From contig JAXLVA010000001.1 of the NCBI GenBank assembly GCA_046329235.1, forward strand, positions 2,542,001 through 2,606,000: a DNA stretch of 64,000 bases. The letters are read 5' to 3'. The notes below the pieces were generated by a model. That model was not told the DNA's origin, did no database searches, and was given only the letters and a program-made list of their open reading frames with translations. Both the position numbers and the translations under genes were made by a program. Of this stretch, positions 41,711 to 50,183 are shown in pieces (position 1 is the first letter of the stretch; each line of letters starts with the position of its first letter). Source of the DNA: JALONH01 sp046329235 (GTDB taxonomy: Bacteria > Bacteroidota > Bacteroidia > Cytophagales > Cytophagaceae).

Positions 41711-42932
41711 TTTCATATTTTTTAACAGCCCCGTCTTCTCTAAAAGCAATTTTATATTCGTTGTAATAATAGCTGAATTGACTATCTAAAAACATAAGCG
41801 AGTCCGTTCTCCATGTAGCTTCCTTCAACTTGTTTTGATATAAAAAAGTACAGTCAATCACATACGTCACGCTCTCATTTTCTACTTCTTTAATATGAAT
41901 GAGTAACACCTCTTCCAATCGAACGGAGCTATAGAAAATATGCTTTTGAAATAACAGACATCTGAAAAAAGCTTTCCAAAGAGGGTAATAAATACGTACG
42001 TGATGTCTAAAAAAACCCAATCCTCCTCTAAATCCATAATTGATACATAGGGCTCCGCTAAACAAAGTACCTATTACAAAGTATGCGTTATAAGAGTCAA
42101 CTTCTTTTTGCCATAAAAAGGGCGCTACCACCCACCATAATAATTGAATAAGTATTACAGAAACCAACCCTATACTTCCTAATAATTGCGAAGAAGAATA
42201 TACTCCTTCATCCCCACCTAAATGATTGTCTACTAAATGCGTTTTCACCGGCAACACTACCTTTGGTTGAGGTTGTTGACGATAAGCGATACAATAGAGG
42301 TTATATAACTCCGGCATCTCTTTTCTAAACTCAATAGGTGCTTCAAAGAAGTATTCCGTGCCTACGGCAAAAAACTCTGTGGAATTCGTAGCCGCATAGG
42401 ATCTAAAAAACGGCTTCTCAGGCTTCTTATGAATATAGTGTCTTCCAAAAACTTTTATCTTATCTATGGTATGAGCAAAGTAATCATTGATGCCTAACTC
42501 CGCTTTATCTATAAAATCCAGTGCGTGGGCGAATTCATGTAGGCCTACATTCCTACTGTCATTATCCGTTTTGATACCTTCATAAAAATCCTTCCATGAA
42601 AAAACAATTACTCCGCCTGTATTCATTTCTCCTACGTGCAACTGCCCCGTATACTTAGAAACATACCTATCCGGATATAAGATGATTTTACTAAAGTGGT
42701 CATAGTTGTAATCAGAATTAAATCCAAAGGTGAGTTGAGCCGCGGTAGCTGCAACTAATATTTTCATTGTATCCGTCACCTCCAACCCTTGTCGACCTTG
42801 GAATTCTGTGTGTTTTATAAACTCACTTATCCTTTGTTTAAACAAGGGTCTACTTTCAGGAGGTAGTTTTCGGTAATACGAAAAGTCTTTTTGTAATAAA
42901 TACTCGATATCGATGGAACTCACTTCTGCCAA
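41703..42932 (-). CDS. mtfA: MtfA-like zinc peptidase with C-terminal membrane domain
   Basis: A 409-residue protein. N-terminal half (about 1-245) is the MtfA (M90) peptidase: FKQRISEFIKHTEFQGRQGLEVTDTMKILVAATAAQLTFGF, GVIVFSWKDFYEG, and the zinc motif VGLHEFAHALDFID with HEFAH (about 127-131); FFAVGTEYFFEAP gives the further acidic ligand. MtfA in E. coli binds the Mlc repressor, but here glucose-PTS context is absent. The C-terminal part has two to three membrane segments (about 250-300) and a strand-rich cytosolic tail. The start codon is TTG at 42932; a stop lies four codons upstream and no early ATG exists. Confidence 0.85.
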   Translation of the reverse strand: MAEVSSIDIEYLLQKDFSYYRKLPPESRPLFKQRISEFIKHTEFQGRQGLEVTDTMKILVAATAAQLTFGFNSDYNYDHFSKIILYPDRYVSKYTGQLHVGEMNTGGVIVFSWKDFYEGIKTDNDSRNVGLHEFAHALDFIDKAELGINDYFAHTIDKIKVFGRHYIHKKPEKPFFRSYAATNSTEFFAVGTEYFFEAPIEFRKEMPELYNLYCIAYRQQPQPKVVLPVKTHLVDNHLGGDEGVYSSSQLLGSIGLVSVILIQLLWWVVAPFLWQKEVDSYNAYFVIGTLFSGALCINYGFRGGLGFFRHHVRIYYPLWKAFFRCLLFQKHIFYSSVRLEEVLLIHIKEVENESVTYVIDCTFLYQNKLKEATWRTDSLMFLDSQFSYYYNEYKIAFREDGAVKKYEIK

Positions 42933-42970
42933 AAATTTTGATTAAAAATAAATGCTAAACCCCTATAAAG

Positions 42971-43000
42971 CAAAAAACGATGCTACGTCTTAGCATCGTT
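42971..43000 (-). terminator. Terminator of the Gly/Tyr-rich protein gene
   Basis: 10-bp stem AACGATGCTA with TAGCATCGTT (42976-42985 with 42991-43000), followed on the minus strand by TTTTTTG. Confidence 0.75.
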
Positions 43001-43122
43001 GATTGTATTTAACAGGTTATGAATAGGAAGTGTTATCTATACTTATATACAGGTAAGTAAGCTTGAAGTAACCCTTAAAGTATAAAAAACTTGTAAATAT
43101 TTTTTAAACAACTGTATTTCTG

Positions 43123-44622
43123 CTACTTAACAAACTGATAAATTCTAAAATTAGCCGTTTTCCCCACGTAATATCCAACTAAGATATCGTCCGGCAGGTT
43201 CACAATACGCACTAATTCGGGAATATTATCTTTAAACATCAGCTCTTGAAAGTTATTAATACGCTCGCGCAATGAGATTGGGACAATCCCCGGTGTAGGT
43301 TGTAGTGTTTCCTCGTTTAACATACTATATAAGTAGTAGCTACGCACCTGTGTAGAATAGCTATTATAATAACCGGGATAACCACCGTAGTAGCCGGGAT
43401 AGCCGCCCCCATAATAACCGGGGTATCCTCCATAGTAACCACCACCGTAGCCCATTCCCATACCCATGCCCATGCCTACAGAAAAGCCGGAACCACCCAT
43501 GCCCATACCTCCGGGACCATTATTTACTTGGTACGACTCAAAACCACCTATTTCCATAATCCATACACTATCTCGTTTATTTACTGCAATAGCAGAGGAG
43601 GCGCTTAACACCTTTTTAATAAACTGATCCGTAGTAGCGATAATTTTATCTTTCTCATTACTACCTTCCTGTACCATCGGTCCGTTTTTAAAATCGATCT
43701 CCGTATTCGGATACGCATTCAAACTCGTCACCTGAACCATGGAATCAATATTAATGACAGAGATATTTAATTGATGTGTATTGATTGTTAGTCGGAATAA
43801 TAAATTATCACACAGAAAAGAATTTCCTTGTTTCTTATCGTTGGTAGCTTCGTCCTGTAAAGTAAATTTTAATTTTTTGTAAGTGTTCGTGTTTTCAATG
43901 GTATTGATGATGATTAAATGAGTATAGTCCGGATCATCAAAAGTTAAATAGATGATTTCATTTTGAACATATACCTTCTTTACTGCTTGAGCAGACTTTA
44001 CATTATTCTCAATATCCGTTCTAACTCGATCAATGCCTAAAATACCGTTAGGCTCTTCATTTAAATAGGAGTTACCCGTAGATAGTCTTTTGTATAAATC
44101 CGCTAAATCCACCGCATGAACTTGCTGCACTACCTTGCCTTGTTTAGCTTTCCAAATAACTACTTCATTACGACCATGAGTAACAGACAGTAAATAGAAA
44201 TGTTCCTCTTGAGAAAAGGCCTTTAAAAACTTTTGCTGATACGGGAGTTGTGTTAATGTTTTATACAAATGTTGACCGGAAGCTCTTTGTATCATCAACT
44301 CCCCTAAATACCCATTTTTTTCATCGTAAAAATACACATAGGCATTATCTCCAATTAATGTCATTGCCATTGGTTTGGCCGCTCTCACTTCTTTGGGTTT
44401 ATTGAAAACAATAGATCCAGTTTGCTTTTTCTCTGAATTAAAAAACACGGCGTGATATTGTGCATTCGAATAAAGGAAATATGCAAAATTGTTATTAGCA
44501 TCCACCGCACTGGTAATGCCGCTAGGCTTACGCACTACCATTTCAAAACGACCTGCTTCATTTTGGGCTACGCTCATGAAAGAGCATAGAAACAGTATAC
44601 ATACAATGATTTTATTCCACAT
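43123..44622 (-). CDS. Secreted protein with Gly/Tyr/Pro-rich repeat tract
   Basis: A 499-residue protein with a signal peptide (residues 1-20, MWNKIIVCILFLCSFMSVAQ). The bulk (about 25-350) is strand-rich with periodic short motifs, likely beta-propeller-like. Residues about 365-430 are an unusual tract of Gly, Met, Tyr and Pro: repeats of GMG, then GGYYGGYPGYYGGGYPGYY. A folded C-terminus follows (LRERINNFQELMFKDNIPELVRIV). The frame upstream to TTG at 44631 is rejected in favour of the ATG at 44622, which still overlaps the end of the upstream methyltransferase gene by 11 bases, so translation is coupled. I cannot name a function. Confidence 0.7.
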   Translation of the reverse strand: MWNKIIVCILFLCSFMSVAQNEAGRFEMVVRKPSGITSAVDANNNFAYFLYSNAQYHAVFFNSEKKQTGSIVFNKPKEVRAAKPMAMTLIGDNAYVYFYDEKNGYLGELMIQRASGQHLYKTLTQLPYQQKFLKAFSQEEHFYLLSVTHGRNEVVIWKAKQGKVVQQVHAVDLADLYKRLSTGNSYLNEEPNGILGIDRVRTDIENNVKSAQAVKKVYVQNEIIYLTFDDPDYTHLIIINTIENTNTYKKLKFTLQDEATNDKKQGNSFLCDNLLFRLTINTHQLNISVINIDSMVQVTSLNAYPNTEIDFKNGPMVQEGSNEKDKIIATTDQFIKKVLSASSAIAVNKRDSVWIMEIGGFESYQVNNGPGGMGMGGSGFSVGMGMGMGMGYGGGYYGGYPGYYGGGYPGYYGGYPGYYNSYSTQVRSYYLYSMLNEETLQPTPGIVPISLRERINNFQELMFKDNIPELVRIVNLPDDILVGYYVGKTANFRIYQFVK

Positions 44623-45796
44623 ATAAAACAAGTCCTTTTAAATATTCACTTTCGGGGTGATAAATATTAATTGGGTGATCTAAAGGTTGATGCAACTGAT
44701 GAATAATGCGCACATTTCTTCCGGCATCAGCAGCTGCCCCAAAAACGATTTTTTGAAACAGTACTTTATCTATATTCTGTGAACAGGAAAAAGTAAACAG
44801 TAAACCACCACTTTTTATTTTCCTGAATGCTTTTAAATTAATTTGTTTGTAACCTCGAGTAGCATTAGCTACTGCTTTAGCCGACTTAGCAAATGCCGGT
44901 GGGTCAAGAATGATGATGTCATAATGATCTTTAGGTATCTCACCCAGATAATCAAAACAATCAGCGGCAATAGCTTGGTGCTCTACCTTACCATTGTTCA
45001 AACGTACATTCTGAGTTGCTTTGGCTACGGCATCTTTTGAAATATCAACGGAGTCAATCGACAAAGCATCATTCGCAGCAGCATACGAACAGAAGCCTCC
45101 GGTGTAGCAGAAAGTATTTAATACTCTTTTGCCTTTGGAGTAATGACCTACCAATTGTCTGTTATCTCGCTGATCAATAAAAAATCCGGTTTTTTGTCCG
45201 TCGATAAAATCTACTTCAAACTGAACATTATTTTCTTTGACAATAACAGGCACCTGAACTTCCCCTTTCAACCATCCGGAAGAGGTTCTCACGTCTTCTA
45301 AAACCATAGAAGATGTTTTAGCCTTTAGGTATATGTGTTGAAACCCTACATTTTCTATTGCTTTCTGAATGGCATTTGAAATACGCTCTGTTCCTCTAGT
45401 CAATAATTGTACTACGGCCACTTTATCATACACATCAACGATGACTCCGGGAAAGAAATCACCTTCTGCATGAATCAAACGATAGGTGTTAGTTATGGAG
45501 AAATCTAAAAGACTTTTTCTTAAGTCAAATGCTCGTTTTACTTTACCTATCCAATAGTCGCCGTCAAATACACTTTCATCTATTTGTTTTTCCCATTCGA
45601 ATAACCTTGCAACAATCTGACTCTTGGCAGAATAAAATCCGTAAGCCAAAAACTGTTGGTCTGCACTCATGATTTCAACTATCGTTCCCTCTTCCACTTT
45701 AGGCAGTTGTGCTACCGCTCCGGAAAATATCCATGGGTGACGATTTATAATCGATTTTTCTTTACCCTTCTTTAATACCAGTTTTGCTAATGCCAT
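44612..45796 (-). CDS. RlmI-like 23S rRNA (cytosine-C5) methyltransferase
   Basis: A 394-residue class I SAM methyltransferase with an N-terminal PUA domain (about 1-75: RHPWIFSGAVAQLPKVEEGTIVEIMS) followed by the RlmI-type EEHEE linker and the Rossmann catalytic domain (about 185-394). Motifs: DGQKTGFFIDQRDNRQLV, LNTFCYTGGFCSYAAANDA, IILDPPAFAKS (catalytic loop), FTFSCSQNID. Members methylate C1962 of 23S rRNA in E. coli; the target here is inferred. Gene is followed by an overlapping secreted-protein gene. Confidence 0.9.
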   Translation of the reverse strand: MALAKLVLKKGKEKSIINRHPWIFSGAVAQLPKVEEGTIVEIMSADQQFLAYGFYSAKSQIVARLFEWEKQIDESVFDGDYWIGKVKRAFDLRKSLLDFSITNTYRLIHAEGDFFPGVIVDVYDKVAVVQLLTRGTERISNAIQKAIENVGFQHIYLKAKTSSMVLEDVRTSSGWLKGEVQVPVIVKENNVQFEVDFIDGQKTGFFIDQRDNRQLVGHYSKGKRVLNTFCYTGGFCSYAAANDALSIDSVDISKDAVAKATQNVRLNNGKVEHQAIAADCFDYLGEIPKDHYDIIILDPPAFAKSAKAVANATRGYKQINLKAFRKIKSGGLLFTFSCSQNIDKVLFQKIVFGAAADAGRNVRIIHQLHQPLDHPINIYHPESEYLKGLVLYVE

Positions 45797-45820
45797 TCGT
45801 ACTTTAATCTAATTGTAAAC

Positions 45821-45828
45821 CAAAAATA
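45821..45828 (-). promoter_or_regulatory. Candidate -7 element for the RlmI-like gene
   Basis: TATTTTTG on the minus strand, 24 bases before the start codon. A TTTG at the correct upstream distance is not present, so this is a partial match. Confidence 0.4.
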
Positions 45829-45851
45829 ACTAAACTAAATGGTTTAAAAAA

Positions 45852-45882
45852 TTGGGATATAAGTGTCTATCCTTTATTTTTG
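45852..45882 (+). promoter_or_regulatory. Promoter of the 45901 gene
   Basis: TTG (45852-45854), 20 nt, then TATTTTTG (45875-45882). The ATG at 45901 lies 18 bases beyond, and an upstream in-frame ATG at 45880 falls inside the -7 element, which fixes the later start. Confidence 0.65.
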
Positions 45883-45900
45883 GATAAACCTTTACTAACT

Positions 45901-46620
45901 ATGAAAAATATCATTGCTACAGCATTGTTTATCCTTGGATTTTTAAACATGAATGCATTCGCTCAAAAGAAGTCCTATTTTGTTTATGAATCTAAAACAC
46001 TTTTTTCGATGCACAATTTGGAATTGAGTAATATCAATCATCCAACTAATGAAATGATATCACCTAATAACGTGGTACGTTTTGCGCCTTATTTCAATGC
46101 TAACTTACAGTACAACTATGATTTTGGAAATAAGTTTGGTTTGTTTTTAGGCGCCGGATTACAAAACAGTGGTTTTATCACTAAAGACAGTATGAACAAT
46201 ACCATCAAACAACGTGCTTATGGTGTGAATGTACCGCTAGGATTCAAAATTGGTAATATGAAGAAAGATATTTACTTCTTTGGTCAAGGTGATTTCTTTT
46301 GGAATTTCGATTACAAAGAAAAATATTTCAATGGCAAGAGTAAAAGCAAAAGCAAACCGGGAGATGCTATCAACTCCATCAACTATGGTGCAACAGCAGG
46401 CTTTTGTATCAAATCATTTACTATTGGATTCCAATACATCTTTACTGATTTCTTCAAAGACAGTTACAAATTCGATTATAATAGAACGATAGATTCAGAC
46501 TCTTACAGTGTCGACAAATCAAATATCTATTCTTTCTTCGTTGGCTTTAGAACCAAGTTAGTAAAACAAGAAGAAAGCGTTCCAACTAAAGTTCAACAAG
46601 CAAGAGCTTCTGTCTATTAA
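45901..46620 (+). CDS. Outer-membrane beta-barrel protein
   Basis: A 239-residue protein with a signal peptide (MKNIIATALFILGFLNMNAFAQ). The rest alternates hydrophobic and polar residues in strands typical of a porin-like barrel, for example PYFNANLQYNYDFGNKFGLFLGAGLQ, YGVNVPLGFKIGNM, INYGATAGFCIKSFTIGFQYIFTDFF and IYSFFVGFRTKL. A basic tail of some 18 residues follows the last predicted strand, so it does not end on the usual aromatic residue. The start at 45901 agrees with the promoter; the upstream ATG lies in the -7 element. No ligand can be inferred. Confidence 0.75.
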   Translation: MKNIIATALFILGFLNMNAFAQKKSYFVYESKTLFSMHNLELSNINHPTNEMISPNNVVRFAPYFNANLQYNYDFGNKFGLFLGAGLQNSGFITKDSMNNTIKQRAYGVNVPLGFKIGNMKKDIYFFGQGDFFWNFDYKEKYFNGKSKSKSKPGDAINSINYGATAGFCIKSFTIGFQYIFTDFFKDSYKFDYNRTIDSDSYSVDKSNIYSFFVGFRTKLVKQEESVPTKVQQARASVY

Positions 46621-46639
46621 AATATTGTTATAGTAAAAT

Positions 46640-46673
46640 AAAAAAAGGCTTCGAATACTCGAAGCCTTTTTTT
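46640..46673. terminator. Bidirectional terminator
   Basis: Stem of eight G/C-rich pairs, GGCTTCGA/TCGAAGCC (46647-46654 with 46659-46666), loop ATAC, flanked by seven A residues on the left and seven T residues on the right. It serves both convergent genes; the right T-run touches the stop of the lipoprotein gene. Confidence 0.9.
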
Positions 46674-47250
46674 ATTGAATGGTTAAAGGGAATGTCACAT
46701 CAAAATCGCTTGCTCCTAAGGATGCATTACCTTGACCTGACACAGGCTTAATACCAGGTTGATGTTTTAACACTATTTGAAGTGTACTATTCGTCACTGT
46801 AGTTAAATCACTCAAGGTCATTTTTAAACCAATCGGCACACCATGATCATCCATGTCTATATATGCCATCGTCATATAATCCGTTCCAGTAGTATAAAAT
46901 AATTGGTGTTCGTTTCCTTTCTCCTGAATTTCTTCAGAGATATCTTCCACATCATTCGGATTGCTTTCATTTAAAACATGAACTGATAAATAGGTGTACT
47001 CTGTTGTAATTGCAATGGGATCAATCACCGGAGCAGCTCCTCCTTCTCCGTCAGCATCTCTCCAAGCAAATGTCAATGAATCGGTTGCTGTGGGAGTTTT
47101 TTTAAAACTTACGATGATAGTGGTAATAAGCTCTTGCTCTTCCGGTGCCGGAGGTGTTGCTACATTATCTTTATCTTTTTTACAAGAGCTGATCAATACA
47201 CTTAGAAGAAGTATGTAAACGCTCAACTTGATTGACTGTATTTTTTTCAT
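46672..47250 (-). CDS. Lipoprotein of a TonB-receptor operon
   Basis: A 192-residue lipoprotein with lipobox LISSC at residues 19-23 and KKDKDN after the Cys. The mature part is mostly beta: ELITTIIVSFKKTPTATDSLTFAWRDADGEGG, then TYLSVHVLNESNPNDVEDISEEIQ, LFYTTGTDYMTMAYIDMDDHGVPIGLKM and LQIVLKHQPGIKP. Acidic and His residues such as DMDDHG could bind a metal, but this is speculative. It follows the TonB receptor gene by 12 bases and is the last gene of the unit. Similar lipoproteins accompany metal TonB receptors in Bacteroidota, to my memory. Confidence 0.72.
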   Translation of the reverse strand: MKKIQSIKLSVYILLLSVLISSCKKDKDNVATPPAPEEQELITTIIVSFKKTPTATDSLTFAWRDADGEGGAAPVIDPIAITTEYTYLSVHVLNESNPNDVEDISEEIQEKGNEHQLFYTTGTDYMTMAYIDMDDHGVPIGLKMTLSDLTTVTNSTLQIVLKHQPGIKPVSGQGNASLGASDFDVTFPLTIQ

Positions 47251-47262
47251 ATTGTTAATGAT

Positions 47263-49554
47263 TTAAAATTCATATTGTACTCGTACTTGGATATTTCGGC
47301 CGGGCGCGTCCTGATAATATCGGAAGCGATCCAAGTAATCCCGGTAAACTTGATTCCAGATGTTTTTCACCACACATTGGAATCGCCATTGCTGATGACC
47401 TTGCTTCCAATTCACCCCTAACTCTGCATTACCTAATAAATACGTAGGCGGTGGAGGCAAATAATCCTGTTCTACTTCATATTGTTGTTTTTGAAATACC
47501 CACTGTAATTCTGCACCTATATATGCTTTTACTTTTTCAGTAATGGGCTTGTGATATACCCAACGTTGATTCCAACGAGTAGAAGGAATAGACCAAATCC
47601 AGTCTCCGTTGGTAGCATTTTTTGCAGAAACAAAGGAAAGTGTAGATTGTACAAAGTGTCTCTTAGCTAACGTATCACTCCACCCTAGATCACCACCCCA
47701 ATACCATGCGGATGATTGACGGTATTCAAACGTAGGAAAAGCTCCACGAATCGTTAACGTAGGCGGTTGTACCGGTTGCAGATAGATATAATTGAAGAAA
47801 TAATAACTATATGCCTGAGCATAGATGTTCATTTTCTTTTTTGAATAGGAATGATGAAGGGATAAATTAATAGCCTGTTCAGGATTCAACGCTTTATTCC
47901 CAATTTCATAGGCAGCCACACCATGATGTACTCCGTTAGAATATAATTCACTCACGTTAGGTGCACGATAGGAAGACCCTAACCATAATTTAGATACGTG
48001 GGTGGCATTCCACTTGTAATTCACTCCACCTGTAGCCACAGGACTTACAAAGTCTCGAACAGGATTTACTAAGACATTATTTTCATAATAATAGGACTGG
48101 AGTCTCTTAGCTTCAAGTCGCGTACCCAATTCCCAAGTCAGTTTTCCTATGGTTCTTTCTATCAACCAATAGTAAGCCGCTGCATGACTTCTAAAGTTGG
48201 GAAGGAAATATCTGCCTTCATAAGTGTTGCTTTGCAATTGCCCCCACAGCCCTTGCGAAGATGACCACTTCCCTATTCTATGATCTAAATTGATTTGAAA
48301 GGTATGTGTAGTCAATTCAAATTGTAAGGATGGATCTTTACCTCCATTGTTAAACAAAGTTGAGATGTCATATTCTGCCCTACGATTGTATTGACGTGCA
48401 TAACGTAAGGTCCATCGCCCGATACTTGTTTGTTGATTCAGTTTTACGCTCCATAACTCATGGGTAATATCTTGTTTCGGGTTATTGATATCATAACTAA
48501 ATGGAGCTTTCACATACGGGTTACCGGTTTGAATCACGTTTTGCAAATCAGTTAAGTTACTGATGTGTGCTCCGGTAAAGATTCCAAGCGTAGTATTAAA
48601 TTGACTATAGAAAGACTCCACAGAGCCCGACTTCCAGCGATACTGCCCGGCCCAAGAAAAATTTAATTCTTGAAGACCTGTGTTATCCAACCAGTAATTA
48701 GGAGTTTTAGAATTTCCTGCCTTACGGAAAGTACCTTGCACTCTAAACGATAGAGCCGGAATTTTTTCAGGAGAGTAATTAAGAATCCCCGACAAGTAAC
48801 CTAAGCGATTATTAGAGAAGAAGCCGGTATGTGTCGCTCCGTGCCAACCGGAGCGTAAGCCCAATTTTTCCGGATTAGTAAGTATCACTCCGCCGATAGC
48901 ATCAGAACCATATTTAATTGATTGCGCTCCGCGAACCACTTGAATGTTAGAAGCTAAAAAAGGATCTATTTCCGGTGCATGCTCATTGCCCCATTGCTGT
49001 CCTTCCAGTCGTACTCCATTAGACAACAACAATACTCTAGAGCCATACATACCTTGCACCACCGGCTTTGAAATGGTAGCACCGGTTGACAACATAGACA
49101 CTCCCGGAATACGTTGTATGCTCTCTGTCAACGTTTGTCCATTTTGTTGGAACAATGCTTCTCCATCTAGTTGGTTTATGGGAAGAGTTGAGAGCGTTTC
49201 TTTTTCTTTGAATGCTTCTACTACTACGGAGCCGGTTTGTGATTGAGGTACCAATACACATTGCACTTGCTCTGATGAAGGAACTACAATGGAGAAATTT
49301 TTATGAATAAATCCAACATAGTCGATATGTACGTTATAAGTACCGGAGCATAAACCCTGAAACCTAAATATGCCAAGCGAATCAGTTACTGCATGCAGAT
49401 GATGTCCATCATGAGTAAGATGTAACAACGCCCCCGGAATCGGCTCTTGCAAAGTATCCGTTACGACACCTTCCAATTGATGATTACAAGTTTGTGCAAT
49501 AGAATATAATGGACGTAGGAGTACAAAGAGTACTACTAATAAAGTTAGACGCAT
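47263..49554 (-). CDS. TonB-dependent outer-membrane receptor, probable metal uptake
   Basis: A 763-residue protein. Signal peptide (1-21), carboxypeptidase-regulatory-like domain (about 25-110: LEGVVTDTLQEPIPGALLHLTHDG ... GTYNVHIDYVGF), TonB plug (about 120-235: LTESIQRIPGVSMLS ... QGMYGSRVLLLSNGVRLEGQQWGNEHAPEIDPF ... VVRGAQSIKYGSDAIGGVIL), and a 22-strand barrel ending in a C-terminal Phe (VRVQYEF). Between a His-rich membrane protein and a lipoprotein gene, spaced by 33 and 12 bases. The plug resembles receptors linked with zinc or copper in my memory, but a siderophore or another substrate is possible. Confidence 0.88.
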   Translation of the reverse strand: MRLTLLVVLFVLLRPLYSIAQTCNHQLEGVVTDTLQEPIPGALLHLTHDGHHLHAVTDSLGIFRFQGLCSGTYNVHIDYVGFIHKNFSIVVPSSEQVQCVLVPQSQTGSVVVEAFKEKETLSTLPINQLDGEALFQQNGQTLTESIQRIPGVSMLSTGATISKPVVQGMYGSRVLLLSNGVRLEGQQWGNEHAPEIDPFLASNIQVVRGAQSIKYGSDAIGGVILTNPEKLGLRSGWHGATHTGFFSNNRLGYLSGILNYSPEKIPALSFRVQGTFRKAGNSKTPNYWLDNTGLQELNFSWAGQYRWKSGSVESFYSQFNTTLGIFTGAHISNLTDLQNVIQTGNPYVKAPFSYDINNPKQDITHELWSVKLNQQTSIGRWTLRYARQYNRRAEYDISTLFNNGGKDPSLQFELTTHTFQINLDHRIGKWSSSQGLWGQLQSNTYEGRYFLPNFRSHAAAYYWLIERTIGKLTWELGTRLEAKRLQSYYYENNVLVNPVRDFVSPVATGGVNYKWNATHVSKLWLGSSYRAPNVSELYSNGVHHGVAAYEIGNKALNPEQAINLSLHHSYSKKKMNIYAQAYSYYFFNYIYLQPVQPPTLTIRGAFPTFEYRQSSAWYWGGDLGWSDTLAKRHFVQSTLSFVSAKNATNGDWIWSIPSTRWNQRWVYHKPITEKVKAYIGAELQWVFQKQQYEVEQDYLPPPPTYLLGNAELGVNWKQGHQQWRFQCVVKNIWNQVYRDYLDRFRYYQDAPGRNIQVRVQYEF

Positions 49555-49587
49555 GAATAACGTGAAATGAGAATTAGAACGAATAAA

Positions 49588-49902
49588 TTATCTAATCTCT
49601 ACAGGCGGTGCTCTTCCAAAGAAAAATGCGGAAGACTTTATTTCAAGTTGAAATGTATAAACAGATTCAAGTATTAATCCAATCAAAAAAAGAACCCCAA
49701 CAACAGCGCTTATTAGAGGAACTTCCAAAACATGTGAGGGTACCAATGTTAACCAATCACAAACAAAACACTCCGCATGTGACGCGCTCCATTGAGTTTC
49801 TTCAATAATTGTTTCTTCGTGGTGATGCCAATACAATACCGACCATTGAACTCCTAAAAGTATCAATGGCAACAATACCCAGTGCTTGTATTTCCTTAAC
49901 AT
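49588..49902 (-). CDS. Small His-rich membrane protein, possible metal sensor or carrier
   Basis: A 104-residue protein: short basic N-terminus, a membrane helix (about 8-22, VLLPLILLGVQWSVL), HHHEE, then SHAECFVCDW with a C-x-x-C pair, a second helix (about 70-90) and a short basic tail. Clustered His plus CxxC suggest metal binding at the periplasmic side. The promoter at 49916-49946 puts the transcription start downstream of two earlier in-frame starts (49932 and 49911), so the ATG at 49902 is preferred. First gene of the receptor operon. Small proteins with such a pattern near metal TonB receptors have been seen; the role is inferred. Confidence 0.6.
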   Translation of the reverse strand: MLRKYKHWVLLPLILLGVQWSVLYWHHHEETIIEETQWSASHAECFVCDWLTLVPSHVLEVPLISAVVGVLFLIGLILESVYTFQLEIKSSAFFFGRAPPVEIR

Positions 49903-49915
49903 GGACCACATGCGA

Positions 49916-49946
49916 CAAAGGTACAAAAACAAAAATCTTATTGCAA
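49916..49946 (-). promoter_or_regulatory. Promoter of the TonB-receptor operon
   Basis: On the minus strand TTG (49944-49946), 20 nt, TACCTTTG (49916-49923). It defines the likely transcription start near 49910. A metal-responsive operator (Zur or Fur type) could overlap it, but none is recognisable. Confidence 0.65.
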
Positions 49947-50138
49947 CTTTACTGCATTAAGACGTTTTTAGCTAATAATCAATCCATTAAAATACTGTTT
50001 TTTGAACTTTTATACCCTTAGCTATTGTTTCTTCAGTCAAGTGGTTAGTGTAACATTTTAAGTGTTATAAAAAAAAACGTAATATTGAATATTGGTTAAG
50101 TACTATTTATTCGACGTGCCAATCAAAAATTAAATAAC

Positions 50139-50146
50139 TATTTTTG
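50139..50146 (+). promoter_or_regulatory. Candidate -7 element for the SRPBCC gene
   Basis: TATTTTTG, 37 bases before the ATG at 50184; no TTTG or TTG at the correct upstream spacing. Confidence 0.35.
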
Positions 50147-50183
50147 AATTTGGTCGTACTTAATTCAAGACGAGTGAAAGTGT

